Counted from the stretch's first letter, positions 17,103 to 27,790 are shown. The stretch: 64,000 nucleotides of DNA from Myxococcus flavus (GCF_050038885.1 NZ_CP143624.1:4960001-5024000); one strand, 5' to 3'. Notes: a model not told the origin generated them from the letters alone. Translations and numbers: made by a program.

Positions 17103-17755
17103 CGGTGCGCTCCGCACTCACGCAGGCACTTCGGCCCGTCGTACCCTTCGGGCGGCGCCGAGGCCACGGTGCCCACCGTGTCGAAGCCCATCAGCCGCCA
17201 GCCCACCTTGTCCTTGTTGCCGCCATAGGACGGGTCCCCGAGGAAGCCCTCCAGCGTCATCACCGTGAGCAGCTCGAAGAAGTGCGCCTCGCCGCTGCGG
17301 GGCGGGCTGTCCTTGAAGAGGGTGAGCAGCGCGTCCTGCTGCTCGGCCGACAGGGCGGCGAAGCCCTTCTGGTGCATGCGCTGGGCGCGGCGCTCCAGGG
17401 CCGCCACGCCGGAGAGGAAGTCCTCGCGCACCGGCTCCAGCTCGGGTGTCTGGAGGATGCGGTCGATGTAGACGGGCACGTCCGCGTCCAGGGCACCCGG
17501 GTCCTCGTCGCGCGGGAGAATGCGCTCGGTGGCGGCGGCCACCACCGCGTACTCGAAGGCGGAGAAGGTGCGCGGCGCCTGGTGGCCCTGCTTCGCGGCC
17601 CGCGGGCCGGTGTCCGCCGCGGGTGGCTTCTCCTTCGGCTCGGAGGAGCGCTTGCAGGCGGGGCCGAGCAACACCACGCCCCCGCCCAGGAAGGTCAGCC
17701 TTTGGATGAGGGAACGCCGGGACAGGCGCCCCCGACTGGAACGCGCGCGTGCCAT
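17099..17755 (-). CDS. Gluconate 2-dehydrogenase subunit 3 family protein (Tat-exported small subunit)
   Basis: 218 residues. The N-terminus has a twin-arginine signal (SRRSLIQRLTFLGGG) ending in a lipobox-like LLGPAC, so export is by Tat with possible lipid anchoring. The body matches gluconate 2-dehydrogenase subunit 3: FSAFEYAVVAAATERILP near the start of the domain and, near the end, FFELLTVMTLEGFLGDPSYG followed by GWRLMGFD. In this family the small subunit binds and carries the FAD subunit, which here is the coupled downstream gene. The cytochrome subunit of the classical three-subunit enzyme is missing nearby. Confidence 0.85.
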   Translation of the reverse strand: MARARSSRGRLSRRSLIQRLTFLGGGVVLLGPACKRSSEPKEKPPAADTGPRAAKQGHQAPRTFSAFEYAVVAAATERILPRDEDPGALDADVPVYIDRILQTPELEPVREDFLSGVAALERRAQRMHQKGFAALSAEQQDALLTLFKDSPPRSGEAHFFELLTVMTLEGFLGDPSYGGNKDKVGWRLMGFDTVGTVASAPPEGYDGPKCLRECGAHR

Positions 17756-17889
17756 ACGGTGCGAGAGCCTAGCGCACGTGGTCGCTTCGCGCTGGCTTCA
17801 TGAAACATGCTCGGCCGCTCCCCACCGCGCGCCGCTGGCGTAGGATGCCGCCACGACGTGCAGGGCCGACAACACACGAGGAGTGGCAC

Positions 17890-19236
17890 ATGAAACGGCA
17901 TGCCTGGGCGCTGGGCCTGGTGCTCGCGCTGGGATGTGGCAAGGACAGCAACCCGACGCCCCCTGACGCGGGTGGTAACCCTGACGGCGGTCCGATCGAC
18001 ACCTCGCCCTTCGCGAAGTTCGTGGTGGATTCGAGCGAAGGCCAGTTCGACCCCATCTCCTCCATCGCCATGGCCGTGGGCCCCGAGGACCGCATCGGCA
18101 TGGTGTACTTCGTCCGCACGGGGACGATGCGGGAGAACGTGGAGAACATGGACCTGATGTACCGCGAGTTCAACGGCGGGCAACTCGGCGCCGCGGAGCG
18201 CATCGCCACCGTGCAGCGTGTGTATGGTGTGTCCGTTGCCTTCGGGCCGGATGGCCAGCCGGTGGTGACGTACCTGGGCGGTGACCGGGAAGATCCTTCC
18301 TCGTTCTGGTTCCAGAGTGACCTGGCGGTGTCCTATCGCAGCGCCTCCGGCGCGTGGACGGAGCGCATCGTCGTGCGGCAATCGAATGAGGCGCAGCCCG
18401 TCAATCCCACGACGGACGTCGGCTTCCTCGTGGGCCTCAATCCCGCCATCGTGTTCAACGGGAGCGAGGCGATCGTCGCTTACCGGGATGCTCACAGCGG
18501 GAACTTCCAAAACCAGGACTTTGGGCCCAGTGACCTGGAGGTTGCCAGCGGCGGTCCCACGAACTGGCAGCGCCGGGTCGCGGTGTCTTCCGGTGACAAC
18601 AAGCTGGGCTACGGTGGCCACATTTCCATGGTGATGGCGGGGGCCCAGCCAGCCTTGGTTCACGACAAGGCGCCAGAAGCCGCACAGGCCACCGGCACGG
18701 ATGTGCACTTCCAGCGGCGCAACGCGGACGGACTCACCTGGACGCCGCCGGTACGCGTGCAGGCCGTTCCCAACACGCAGCTCGGGGCTTCGCTCGCGCA
18801 TGACCCGGTCGAGGGGTTCGGCATCGCCGTGCTGAACAGGAGCTCGAACACGCTGACGTACACGGAATGCGCTGACGCCTCCGAGACGTCCTGCACGTCC
18901 GAGCGGGACTGGTCCATGCCGGACCCCGTGTTCAACAACGGAACGGGCGGCTGGTATCCGTCGCTGGCCTTCGACCCCGTGCACCACGAGCCGGCCATCG
19001 CCTTCTACATCTGCGCGCAGGAGCCCAGCCGCAACGACACCAGCTGCAACCCCAACGACGACGCGCTGGTCATCTCGCAGCGCATCGCAGGCAACTGGCG
19101 GGAGACGCTGGTGGACGCGGGCGGCGGCTGGTCGCCGAAGCTGGCCTACCTGTCCAACGGCAAGCGCGTCGTGCTGTACCGCGCGCCGGTGGTGGCGCAG
19201 GACAAGGGCGTGCTGAAGCTCGCGGTGGAGCGATGA
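17890..19236 (+). CDS. Lipoprotein with propeller-like repeats, unknown function
   Basis: 448 residues. GAGGAG precedes the ATG at 17890, and the lipobox is LGLVLALGC. An Asp/Pro/Gly linker follows, then a beta-rich body with recurring motifs of the type FGPDGQPVVTY, VFNGSEAIVAYRD and FDPVHHEPAIAFY. These suggest blades of a sialidase/exo-alpha-like propeller; no catalytic residues can be assigned. The stop overlaps the next gene (ATGA), so the two lipoproteins are coupled and probably interact. Confidence 0.65.
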   Translation: MKRHAWALGLVLALGCGKDSNPTPPDAGGNPDGGPIDTSPFAKFVVDSSEGQFDPISSIAMAVGPEDRIGMVYFVRTGTMRENVENMDLMYREFNGGQLGAAERIATVQRVYGVSVAFGPDGQPVVTYLGGDREDPSSFWFQSDLAVSYRSASGAWTERIVVRQSNEAQPVNPTTDVGFLVGLNPAIVFNGSEAIVAYRDAHSGNFQNQDFGPSDLEVASGGPTNWQRRVAVSSGDNKLGYGGHISMVMAGAQPALVHDKAPEAAQATGTDVHFQRRNADGLTWTPPVRVQAVPNTQLGASLAHDPVEGFGIAVLNRSSNTLTYTECADASETSCTSERDWSMPDPVFNNGTGGWYPSLAFDPVHHEPAIAFYICAQEPSRNDTSCNPNDDALVISQRIAGNWRETLVDAGGGWSPKLAYLSNGKRVVLYRAPVVAQDKGVLKLAVER

Positions 19237-19805
19237 CACGCGCGTTCCGGATACTCGCCGCCGTGGGGTTGGCCGCCGTGGTCTCCGGAGCGGGGCTGGC
19301 CGGGTGCGGCCTCGCGGATAATTCGCTGGGCGGCAGCGTGTCCGAGCTCTTCCCGCTGGAGGTGTCCCGCGTGGAGGTGCTGCGCAACGCGGAGGCCTTC
19401 CAGGTCAGCTATTACCGGAACAACGACCTGGACGTGGACCTGGTCGTTCGCCTCACCGTGTCCACCGAGGGCCTGGACCTCCGTCCCGGCGCGAAGGTGG
19501 ACCTCGCGGGCACCACGCCCTCGGGGCAGGCCCGGGCCACCGTGGTGCACCTCGCCGCGGGCGAGCCGGTGCGCGTCTTCGGCCCGGTGCACAAGGGCGA
19601 CCTGAAGCTGGAGTCCGGAGGCAACCCGGGCGAGTCCACGCGCGGGGACTTCTCCATGTCCTTCAGCCGGGGCGACGGCTATGGCGCCGGCCGCAACCTG
19701 GAGGGGACCTTCTCCGTGGTGGCGCAGGACGCGAGCTTCGGCCCGGAGCCGGGTGAGCTGCTCGACGGGGGCGTCCCTCCCGACGCGGGCACGCCTCCCG
19801 AATAG
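19233..19805 (+). CDS. Lipoprotein coupled to the preceding propeller lipoprotein
   Basis: 190 residues, starting in an ATGA overlap. Lipobox VVSGAGLAGC. The mature domain is beta-rich (VSRVEVLRNAEAFQVSYYRN) with a Pro/Gly/Asp tail ending in PDAGTPPE. No recognised family. Co-translation with 17890-19236 suggests a shared envelope role. Confidence 0.65.
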   Translation: MTRAFRILAAVGLAAVVSGAGLAGCGLADNSLGGSVSELFPLEVSRVEVLRNAEAFQVSYYRNNDLDVDLVVRLTVSTEGLDLRPGAKVDLAGTTPSGQARATVVHLAAGEPVRVFGPVHKGDLKLESGGNPGESTRGDFSMSFSRGDGYGAGRNLEGTFSVVAQDASFGPEPGELLDGGVPPDAGTPPE

Positions 19806-19837
19806 GGGAGGGCGCGGAGCGCGCCGGGCGGGGCGCT

Positions 19838-19888
19838 GTTCGGAAATGTCGGGGGCCTGGTGCCGCGAAGGCCCCGACATTTCCGAAC
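19838..19888. terminator. Long inverted repeat between convergent genes
   Basis: Left arm 19838-19858, right arm 19869-19888, with a 10-base loop. The arms pair over 20 bp with a single extra G, and contain the AT-richer core CGGAAATGTCGGGG. It lies between convergent stops at 19805 and 19907, so it can serve as a bidirectional terminator. It is unusually long and unlike the pure GC stems elsewhere in the window, and may be a copy of a dispersed palindromic element. Confidence 0.65.
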
Positions 19889-19906
19889 GAGTTACGGCGG
19901 CAGGGG

Positions 19907-20542
19907 CTACTGCGCCACGCAGGCGAGCCCCTGGCTCACGGAGGCCTGGGCCACGGTGTGCTGCGCGAGGGCCTGGGCGCCGCCCTCCTCGTACACGCGG
20001 CGGGCCACGGCCAGCGCGTCACGGGCGTGGACCGTCAGCGTGGTACCGGCGGCGTCCGTCACGGCCACCGCGCCATCCGCCGCCTCCTGGGCCTGGATGA
20101 GCATCGCGCCCGCGTCGTCACGGACGACCATGCCGTCCTCGAGCGGCTCGAAGTAGCGGACCATCGTCTCGTGGCCCTCGCGCTCCAGCTCCATGCGCAT
20201 GACGCCGGTCTCCACGTCGCGCGACAGGCGCAGGGTGTCGGTGGGGCTCAGCTTGACGATGCGGGTGGTCTCCGGCTGGCCGTCAGCGCTGGCGACCGGG
20301 TTGCTGCCCGTCCAGAACTCGATGCTGTTGATGACAATCGAGTCGATGAACACGCCCAGGCCGTAGACGGGGATGATGGTCAACACGAGGAACATCAGCC
20401 ACTGCACGAACTTGTTGCCGGAGATGTTCTTGTTGAAGTTCCAGATTTTCTGCGTGAGCTTGAACTGACCGAAGCAGCCGGTCGCGTGCAGGGACATGAA
20501 ACCGGCGAACGCGATGGCGAGCCAGGGGGACGGACGCTTCAT
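19907..20542 (-). CDS. DUF3332-family membrane lipoprotein
   Basis: 211 residues. An N-terminal signal ends in a lipobox-like SLHATGC, followed by FGQFKLTQKIWNFN, a membrane segment (VQWLMFLVLTIIPVYGLGVF) and SIEFWTG. This succession is typical of DUF3332 proteins, short envelope proteins of unknown function. The remaining ~120 residues are soluble and mixed alpha/beta (TDTLRLSRDVETGVMRMELE), longer than many relatives. It is transcribed alone, convergent with the lipoprotein at 19233. Confidence 0.75.
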   Translation of the reverse strand: MKRPSPWLAIAFAGFMSLHATGCFGQFKLTQKIWNFNKNISGNKFVQWLMFLVLTIIPVYGLGVFIDSIVINSIEFWTGSNPVASADGQPETTRIVKLSPTDTLRLSRDVETGVMRMELEREGHETMVRYFEPLEDGMVVRDDAGAMLIQAQEAADGAVAVTDAAGTTLTVHARDALAVARRVYEEGGAQALAQHTVAQASVSQGLACVAQ

Positions 20543-20681
20543 GGTGGACGTCTCCTAAGTGGGGGGAGGCTTGACTCCGATGTGCGCCGTGAACATGCCA
20601 CGGCCCGCACCGCTGTCACGAGCCGGTTCCACACTCCGTCCGCTGTTTGCCAGTCCAGTTCACCCGAATGTTGCGGGCGGC

Positions 20682-22046
<1,365 letters not shown>

Positions 22047-22326
22047 GACCGGCGGGGATTCTAGACGGCTTCGCGCCCGGTGGTGACTTCCTGTCCCACG
22101 GGACGATGCCCGCCCAGCGGCCGGCCGTGCGTGGACAGGGGCCGGGGCTGGCTGTGGGGGCTGGTCTGGAGTGGCTCCAGGCCTCCTCGCGAGGTGGCCC
22201 GCGGTCGACGGAGACCGGCAGCGTGCCTGTCCACCGCCTTGAAAGCGCCCGGAACGCTCGATGTGAGCTATCGGTGATGTACGTGACGGCTTAGGACGCT
22301 GGGCATCGAGTCCGGAGGCCGGCACG

Positions 22327-22908
22327 ATGTCGAACGCGAGTTCCCTGACGAGGACTGCGCAGTTGAACCGTGATGCGCTGATTGCCGCGTTGCGACAGGA
22401 CCTGTCGTCGACCCGCCGGATGGGGGCGATCTTCGGGGTCCTGGGACTGGTCGCGGTGCTGGCTGGAATACCGTCCCTGCAGCAGTTCATCGACGCCGGG
22501 CCGCGTGAGTTGGCGTACCGTGTGCTGCTCATCTTCTTGGGGGTCCCCAGTTGCGTCGGCGGGCTGCTGTGCTTCTGGCTTGCGCCTCGCTACACGCGCC
22601 GGCTCGTGCAAAGCGTAGAGGCCGACGAGCGGTCCCCGATGCTGATGACGGTGGAGCGCGAGGTGCTGCCGGGAGAGGACGAGCGCATTCGCTTCGTGGC
22701 TACGCTGTTCTGCCTTCGGAGGCACCGCGTGGTGTTGAGGGACGTGTACCTGCGGCATGGGGACAAGCGCATGGCGTACCCCTACGACGAAGGCGTCACC
22801 AACGTGCCAGTGGAAGTTTATGGAATGCCCGGCGAGGGGCCCATCGTCATCGATGCGGGCTGGGGGTTCCTGCTCCCCACGAACCGGACCTATCCGTGGT
22901 TTACGTAG
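22327..22908 (+). CDS. Two-helix membrane protein of unknown function
   Basis: 193 residues. An amphipathic N-terminus is followed by two hydrophobic helices (~32-50 and ~65-87: AIFGVLGLVAVLAGI and VLLIFLGVPSCVGGLLCFW), then a ~105-residue soluble domain with VTNVPVEVYGMPGEGP and ending TNRTYPWFT. No conserved family recognised. It is divergent from the sigma-54 activator across a 280-bp gap in which I see no clear promoter. Confidence 0.6.
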   Translation: MSNASSLTRTAQLNRDALIAALRQDLSSTRRMGAIFGVLGLVAVLAGIPSLQQFIDAGPRELAYRVLLIFLGVPSCVGGLLCFWLAPRYTRRLVQSVEADERSPMLMTVEREVLPGEDERIRFVATLFCLRRHRVVLRDVYLRHGDKRMAYPYDEGVTNVPVEVYGMPGEGPIVIDAGWGFLLPTNRTYPWFT

Positions 22909-22929
22909 ACACGCGATACGAACAGTCGA

Positions 22930-22959
22930 CGGCCGGCCTTCCGTGAAGAAGACCGGCCG
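22930..22959. terminator. Bidirectional hairpin between convergent genes
   Basis: 12-bp arms (CGGCCGGCCTTC and GAAGACCGGCCG) with one mismatch and a 6-base loop, between the stops at 22908 and 22987. Confidence 0.6.
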
Positions 22960-22986
22960 CCACCCGGGTTCCGCCCGAAGGACCGC

Positions 22987-24657
22987 TCAATCCCCGGTGT
23001 AGATGCCGATGGTGCCCGGCATCACCGTGCCGTCGCTCAACGTGACGCCCTGGAAGGCGACCAGCATGCGGCGCCGCGGGCCGGAGCGGTCCACCTGGAT
23101 GTCCGGCACGCGCATGGTGGACAGCTCACGCCCGAACACGGAGAGCCCGTAGTGCACGACGGAGCCGCCCTGGACACGCGAGAGGCCGCCGCCCCAGCTA
23201 TGGCCGGTCCAGATGCTGCCATTGGCCGGGTCCGCGGCGACGCTGGCCACGTGCGGCGCGGCCAGCTCGCTCTTCAGCGTGCGCAGCACCTGGCCGCTTT
23301 CGTTCAGCTCCGCGAGCCCGTGGGCGAAGGAGCCCACCCACGCGGAGGACCCCACGACGGCGATGCCGGAGACGACGTCATCCGTGCGCTGCTCCGGACG
23401 GGAGTAGACCTCCTCGCCCACCGCGTCCTTCCAGATGTCGATGCGGTTCCACGCGTAGTTCGGATACTCGGTGCGCTCCTGGCCCTCCCAGAAGTCCCGC
23501 CCGACGCTGCCGTAGAAGTAGCGCGTCGTCCGGTTGGCGCCGCCGACCCAGACGTCCCCGTCCGGCCGCACACCCAGTCCCCAGTATGCGTCCGTGAGCA
23601 GCGCGCCCTGGACGCTCCACCGGCTCCGGTCCTCGCCGTAGCGCTCCCGGTCGCCCGCCGGGTCGGAGTAGATGTACGCGTTGATGCCGGGATGCGAGTG
23701 CTCCTCCACGCCCGAGCAGAGGAGCTGGCCGTTGCAGGTGGGATTGCCGGGGAAGTCCGCGTCACCACGGGCGAAGCCGTGGTTGGCGCCGAACCAGACG
23801 CTGTTGGTGTTCGCGTCGTAGGCGATACGCCAGATGTTGCAGAGCTTCTCGCGGCCCTGGGGCTCGTCGCCGACGACGCCCGGCCCCGAGGAGATGTCGT
23901 AGTGCACGACGTCGAGCGTGCCGTCCGCGCGCAGCGTCACGCGGTCGGCGTCGCCGCTCTTGTAGCGGGCCGGGTCCGGCACATCGCTGTCCCAGTTGTT
24001 CTCGCAGTGGAGCGCGCCGTCACCCGGCATGCCCTCGTAGCCCACGAAGACGGTGTCGTTCCACGCGCCCGCCACGGAGATGACCTTGAGGTACTTCGGC
24101 CCGGGAGGCGCGCTGCCGTCCGGCATGTAGCCGTAGGGCCGCAGGCCGTCCGCCAGGGTGAAGCGGCGGAAGGTGCGCTCACCCTTCTTCATCAGAAAGA
24201 GCCCTTCTTCGCCGCCCGCTACCCAGACGTTGCCGGCCTGGTCGGCGGTGACGCCGTAGATGAAGCGGGGGCCACCGGCCTCACGGCCGAAGAACTCCCA
24301 GTTCGCCGCGGAAGGCGTGGGCAACGGCACTTCCACGGGGCCCCCGTCCGGCGTGCCGCCGTCATCCGGCGTGCCGCCGTCATCTGGCGTGCCGCCATCG
24401 TCCGGCGTGCCTGAGTCCGGAACGCCCGCGTCGGGCTCCGGCTCTTCGCCTCCATCCGGGATTCCCGGGCCCGCATCCGGGGTGCCTGGCCCCGCGTCGG
24501 GGGTTCCGGCATCGTCATCCGGGACATCGGGGGATTCCGTGGGCGGAGTGCCCAGGTCTTCGGGGCCCGTTGTCGAGTCGCTTCCGGAGCCACAGCCCGC
24601 TGTCCACACCGCGCCCGCCACGAAGAGCGCGCTCGCCCATCCCCATCCGCGCTTCAT
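22987..24657 (-). CDS. Beta-propeller lipoprotein with Asp/Pro/Gly linker
   Basis: 556 residues from the ATG at 24657, with AGGAG about 12 bases upstream. Lipobox ALFVAGAVWTAGC. Residues ~25-100 are a low-complexity linker containing tandem PDDGGT units, typical of myxobacterial surface lipoproteins. The rest is propeller-like, with blades such as GVTADQAGNVWVAGGEEGL, GVRPDGDVWVGG and AVVGSSAWVGSFAHGLAEL, similar to two-component-regulator propellers. Probably a surface ligand-binding or scaffold protein; no enzyme motif seen. An in-frame ATG further upstream at 24714 is possible but would spoil the signal peptide. Confidence 0.7.
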   Translation of the reverse strand: MKRGWGWASALFVAGAVWTAGCGSGSDSTTGPEDLGTPPTESPDVPDDDAGTPDAGPGTPDAGPGIPDGGEEPEPDAGVPDSGTPDDGGTPDDGGTPDDGGTPDGGPVEVPLPTPSAANWEFFGREAGGPRFIYGVTADQAGNVWVAGGEEGLFLMKKGERTFRRFTLADGLRPYGYMPDGSAPPGPKYLKVISVAGAWNDTVFVGYEGMPGDGALHCENNWDSDVPDPARYKSGDADRVTLRADGTLDVVHYDISSGPGVVGDEPQGREKLCNIWRIAYDANTNSVWFGANHGFARGDADFPGNPTCNGQLLCSGVEEHSHPGINAYIYSDPAGDRERYGEDRSRWSVQGALLTDAYWGLGVRPDGDVWVGGANRTTRYFYGSVGRDFWEGQERTEYPNYAWNRIDIWKDAVGEEVYSRPEQRTDDVVSGIAVVGSSAWVGSFAHGLAELNESGQVLRTLKSELAAPHVASVAADPANGSIWTGHSWGGGLSRVQGGSVVHYGLSVFGRELSTMRVPDIQVDRSGPRRRMLVAFQGVTLSDGTVMPGTIGIYTGD

Positions 24658-24893
24658 CTCGTCACCATCTCCTGCTGGAAAGCACACGGGCCCGAAGTAG
24701 GCCGTCGTGTTCATCCCCAGCCGTTCGCAAGGACGGTGCCAGCACGTCTCGCCTGGGAGCATGGGCTTGTCCGTCGAGCGGAGGACACGGTGTGGGCAAT
24801 CCGCTTCCCTGGGTGCGTACGTGCCTGTCCCGGGCAGGGTCGGATTCGTGCTACTTCCCTTCATGAATGGGTGGTCATGACGCGCGGGGCCGG

Positions 24894-25565
24894 ATGCCAC
24901 TTTCACTTGTCGGTCAGGAGCCGGACCTCGTCTTCTACACACGCCAGGCGGCCGAGCACGGAGGGCCCGTCCTGGTGCTGGGCGCCGCGAATGGCCGGGT
25001 GGTGTGGGCGCTGGCGGAGCACGGCATCGCCGCGGTGGGCGTGGACCCCTCGGAGGTGATGATTCGCTCCGCGGAGGAGCGGCGCGCCTCGGAGCCCGCG
25101 GACGTCTCCAGCAGGGCGCGCTTCCTGGTGGCGGACCTCCGCTCGCTGCGCCTGCCCGAGCGCTTTCCCCTGGTGCTCGCCCCCCAGCATGCGCTGGGGC
25201 TGATGCCGGGCCGGGATGACCTGGAGGCGCTGCTGGCCACGGTGCGCCACCACCTCACGCCGGACGGCTCCTTCGTCTACGACGTGCTCAACACGCCCCG
25301 CGAGCCGGTGCTCCCCCGGGATGACGAGGCGCCCAGCGCCGGACTGGAGCCCCGCCGCCCGTTCTTCGCGCTCCACCTGCGCGAGCGGCGGCAGCCGGGC
25401 GGGCCCAGCACCATCCGCCGGCTGAAGCTGCGGCACTTCTCGCCCGAGGAGCTGGACGCGGCCCTCATCTCCGCGGGGCTCGTGCCGCGCGAGCGTTACG
25501 GCCGCTTCGATGGCAAGCCCTTCGATTTGGAGGACTCGCGCCACATCGGCATCGCCGGGCCCTGA
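24894..25565 (+). CDS. Class I SAM-dependent methyltransferase
   Basis: 223 residues from the ATG at 24894; an in-frame ATG at 24867 adds nine residues, and neither has a good ribosome-binding site. The SAM-binding motif I is VLVLGAANGRVVWALAEHG, followed by the acidic end of strand 2 (VGVDPS), then FLVADLRSLRLPERF and a motif resembling PQHALGLM. The fold is a Rossmann-type methyltransferase; the substrate cannot be predicted. It ends 3 bp before the convergent response-regulator stop. Confidence 0.75.
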   Translation: MPLSLVGQEPDLVFYTRQAAEHGGPVLVLGAANGRVVWALAEHGIAAVGVDPSEVMIRSAEERRASEPADVSSRARFLVADLRSLRLPERFPLVLAPQHALGLMPGRDDLEALLATVRHHLTPDGSFVYDVLNTPREPVLPRDDEAPSAGLEPRRPFFALHLRERRQPGGPSTIRRLKLRHFSPEELDAALISAGLVPRERYGRFDGKPFDLEDSRHIGIAGP

Positions 25566-25568
25566 GCC

Positions 25569-26264
25569 TCAGCGCTCGAAGCGGTAGCCCAGCCCGCGCA
25601 CGGTGAGGAAGTGGCGGGGGGCCTCCGGGTCGGGCTCGAACTTCAGGCGCAGCTGGCGCATGAAGTTGTCCACGGTGCGCGCGCTGCCCTCGTAGTGGTA
25701 GCCCCACGCGCCCGACAGCAGCTCCTCGCGGGTGAAGGTGCGGCCCGGGTGCGCGAGGAAGTGCGCCAGCAGCTTGAACTCCTGCGCGGTGAGCTCCACG
25801 GGCGTCCCCGCGCGCGCCACCGTGCGGGCCGCCATGTCCACGCTCACGTCGCCGAACGTCACCGGCGGCGACCCCGAGCCCGCGGCCGGATAGCGCCGGC
25901 GCAGCACGGCCTTGATGCGGGCCAGCAGCTCCTGGAGGCCGAACGGCTTCACCACGTAGTCGTCCGCGCCCAGGTTGAGGCCCAGAATCTTGTCCGTCTC
26001 CATGCCCTTGGCGGAGAGCACGACGACGGGCGTGTCCCGGCCGCGCTGGCGCAGCTCCTTGAGGACCTCGAAGCCATTGAGCTCAGGCAGCATGACGTCC
26101 AGCACCACCAGGTCCGGCGCGTCGTCCAGCGCGCGGGCCAGGCCGGTGCGGCCGTCCTGGGCCTGCAGCACCTCGTAGCCCTCGAAGCGCAGGTTCATGG
26201 ACAGGCCGGTGAGGATGGACAGGTCGTCCTCCACGACCAGGATGCTCCGCGTCTTGTCGCTCAT
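25569..26264 (-). CDS. OmpR-family response regulator
   Basis: 231 residues. Receiver domain with acidic pair ED at 12-13, phospho-acceptor Asp56 (VVLDVML) and Lys106 (VVKPFG). The C-terminal winged helix is of the OmpR/PhoB type (ELTAQEFKLLAHFLAHPGR, and RGLGYRFER at the end). The ATG at 26264 overlaps the kinase stop as ATGA, so it is translated with its cognate sensor. Confidence 0.92.
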   Translation of the reverse strand: MSDKTRSILVVEDDLSILTGLSMNLRFEGYEVLQAQDGRTGLARALDDAPDLVVLDVMLPELNGFEVLKELRQRGRDTPVVVLSAKGMETDKILGLNLGADDYVVKPFGLQELLARIKAVLRRRYPAAGSGSPPVTFGDVSVDMAARTVARAGTPVELTAQEFKLLAHFLAHPGRTFTREELLSGAWGYHYEGSARTVDNFMRQLRLKFEPDPEAPRHFLTVRGLGYRFER

Positions 26265-27790
26265 GCCTTCCCCGCCGGCAGGTGGATGGTGAACCGGCTG
26301 CCCTTGCCGGGCTCGCTGTGCACGGAGATACGGCCCCCGTGGGTTTCGATGATGCGCCGGGCAATGGCCAGCCCCAGCCCACTGCCTTCCGTCCTGCGCG
26401 TCAGCAGGTTGTCCACGCGATAGAAGCGCTCGAAGATGCGCTTGCGCTCCCTGGCCGCGATACCCACGCCATTGTCCTCCACTGACAGGTCCACCCACTT
26501 GCCTCCGCCGCGCGCCAGCAGGGTGATGCGGCGGTTGTCCGGTCCGCTGTACTTGTAGGCATTCTGCAGCAGGTTGAGCAGCGCGCCGGCGACGGCGGCC
26601 CGGTCCACGTCGAGGGCAGGCAGCCCCTCGGACACGTCCACCGTCAGGTCCACGCCGTCCTCCATGCGCTGGGTGCGGAAGGCTTCCACCGCGGCGTTCA
26701 CCAGCTCCGGCACCGGCACGATTTCGCGCTGGTACACCTTGCGCCCGCCCTCGATGCGGGCCCAGTCCAGCACGCGCTCGACGAAGATGGACAGCCGCTC
26801 CGTCTCGCGCATCAGCAGGTTGAGCACCTCCTGCATCTGCGCCGGGTCCTTCAGGCGTCCCAGGGCGAGTGTCTCGATGAACATTCGGATGGACGTGAGC
26901 GGTGTGCGCAGCTCGTGGCTCACCAGCGAGACGAAGTCCGTCTTCATGCGCGACAGCTGCGCCTCGCGGTAGAGCGCGCGGCCGGTGTAGACGACGCCGA
27001 AGGTGAGCGTCAGGTAGAAGAGGCCCAGCAGCACGCCGTACAGCACGCGGTTGCGCGTGGAGGCCCGGGCCACCGGGTCCTCGCCGGTGGGGAGCACCAC
27101 CAGCCGGAAGTCCTGGAGGGGGGAGGGCAGCACGTGCTCGGCCAGCCCCGTGGGGCCCAGCGCGCTCGCGCGCGCCTGCGCCACCTCCGACACCAGGCGC
27201 CCCATCAACCCGCCCTCGGAGGCGTCGCGCGGCACGGGCAGCAGCGCGAAGCGGACCGGCTCGCTGGTGACGGACCGGGTGTCCACGCGCTCGGCCAGCT
27301 CGGCCTCCAGCGCCTGCACGGACAGCCGGACGCCGTGCACCACGCCGCCGCGCCGCTCCGCGGCCACCAGCACCGCGCGCCCACCGGCCGTGAGGGAGAA
27401 GACGGTGGGCGCGGTGGGCAGTCCACCTGCTTCCGGCAGTACCGTGGCGAGCGCTTCCGTCAGCTGGGGGTCGCGCGTGCGAATCTGACCGTCTTCCAGC
27501 TGAAAGGCGCCTTCCGGCTCGGAGACGCGCTGGCCATCGGGCAGCACGAACTGGAGCTGGCCGTCCAGCACCTCGAGGCTCGCCGAGGCGAGGATTCGAG
27601 GCAGCTCCTCGGAGAGCGACTCGAGCGTGCCGCGCCAGGCGGCCTCCAGCCGTTTCTCCACGGCCGCGCGCTCGTTGATGATGGCCACCACGCCGAAGCC
27701 GGACAGGCCCGCCGATGGCAGGACCACCAGGACGATGAGCAGCGCGAACGTGCGCCGGAAGTTGAGGAAGCGTGGCGGAGTGCGGGACAC
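26261..27790 (-). CDS. Membrane sensor histidine kinase
   Basis: 509 residues. TM1 ~13-37, periplasmic sensor ~38-247, TM2 ~249-270, then HisKA with His292 (SLVSHELRTPLTS). The HATPase domain has the N box LLNLLQNAYKYSG, the G1 box VEDNGVGI and the G2 box GSGLGLAIARRI. The sensor region has no recognised small-molecule fold. It forms a two-gene operon with the overlapping OmpR-type regulator; the signal is unknown. Confidence 0.92.
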   Translation of the reverse strand: MSRTPPRFLNFRRTFALLIVLVVLPSAGLSGFGVVAIINERAAVEKRLEAAWRGTLESLSEELPRILASASLEVLDGQLQFVLPDGQRVSEPEGAFQLEDGQIRTRDPQLTEALATVLPEAGGLPTAPTVFSLTAGGRAVLVAAERRGGVVHGVRLSVQALEAELAERVDTRSVTSEPVRFALLPVPRDASEGGLMGRLVSEVAQARASALGPTGLAEHVLPSPLQDFRLVVLPTGEDPVARASTRNRVLYGVLLGLFYLTLTFGVVYTGRALYREAQLSRMKTDFVSLVSHELRTPLTSIRMFIETLALGRLKDPAQMQEVLNLLMRETERLSIFVERVLDWARIEGGRKVYQREIVPVPELVNAAVEAFRTQRMEDGVDLTVDVSEGLPALDVDRAAVAGALLNLLQNAYKYSGPDNRRITLLARGGGKWVDLSVEDNGVGIAARERKRIFERFYRVDNLLTRRTEGSGLGLAIARRIIETHGGRISVHSEPGKGSRFTIHLPAGKA

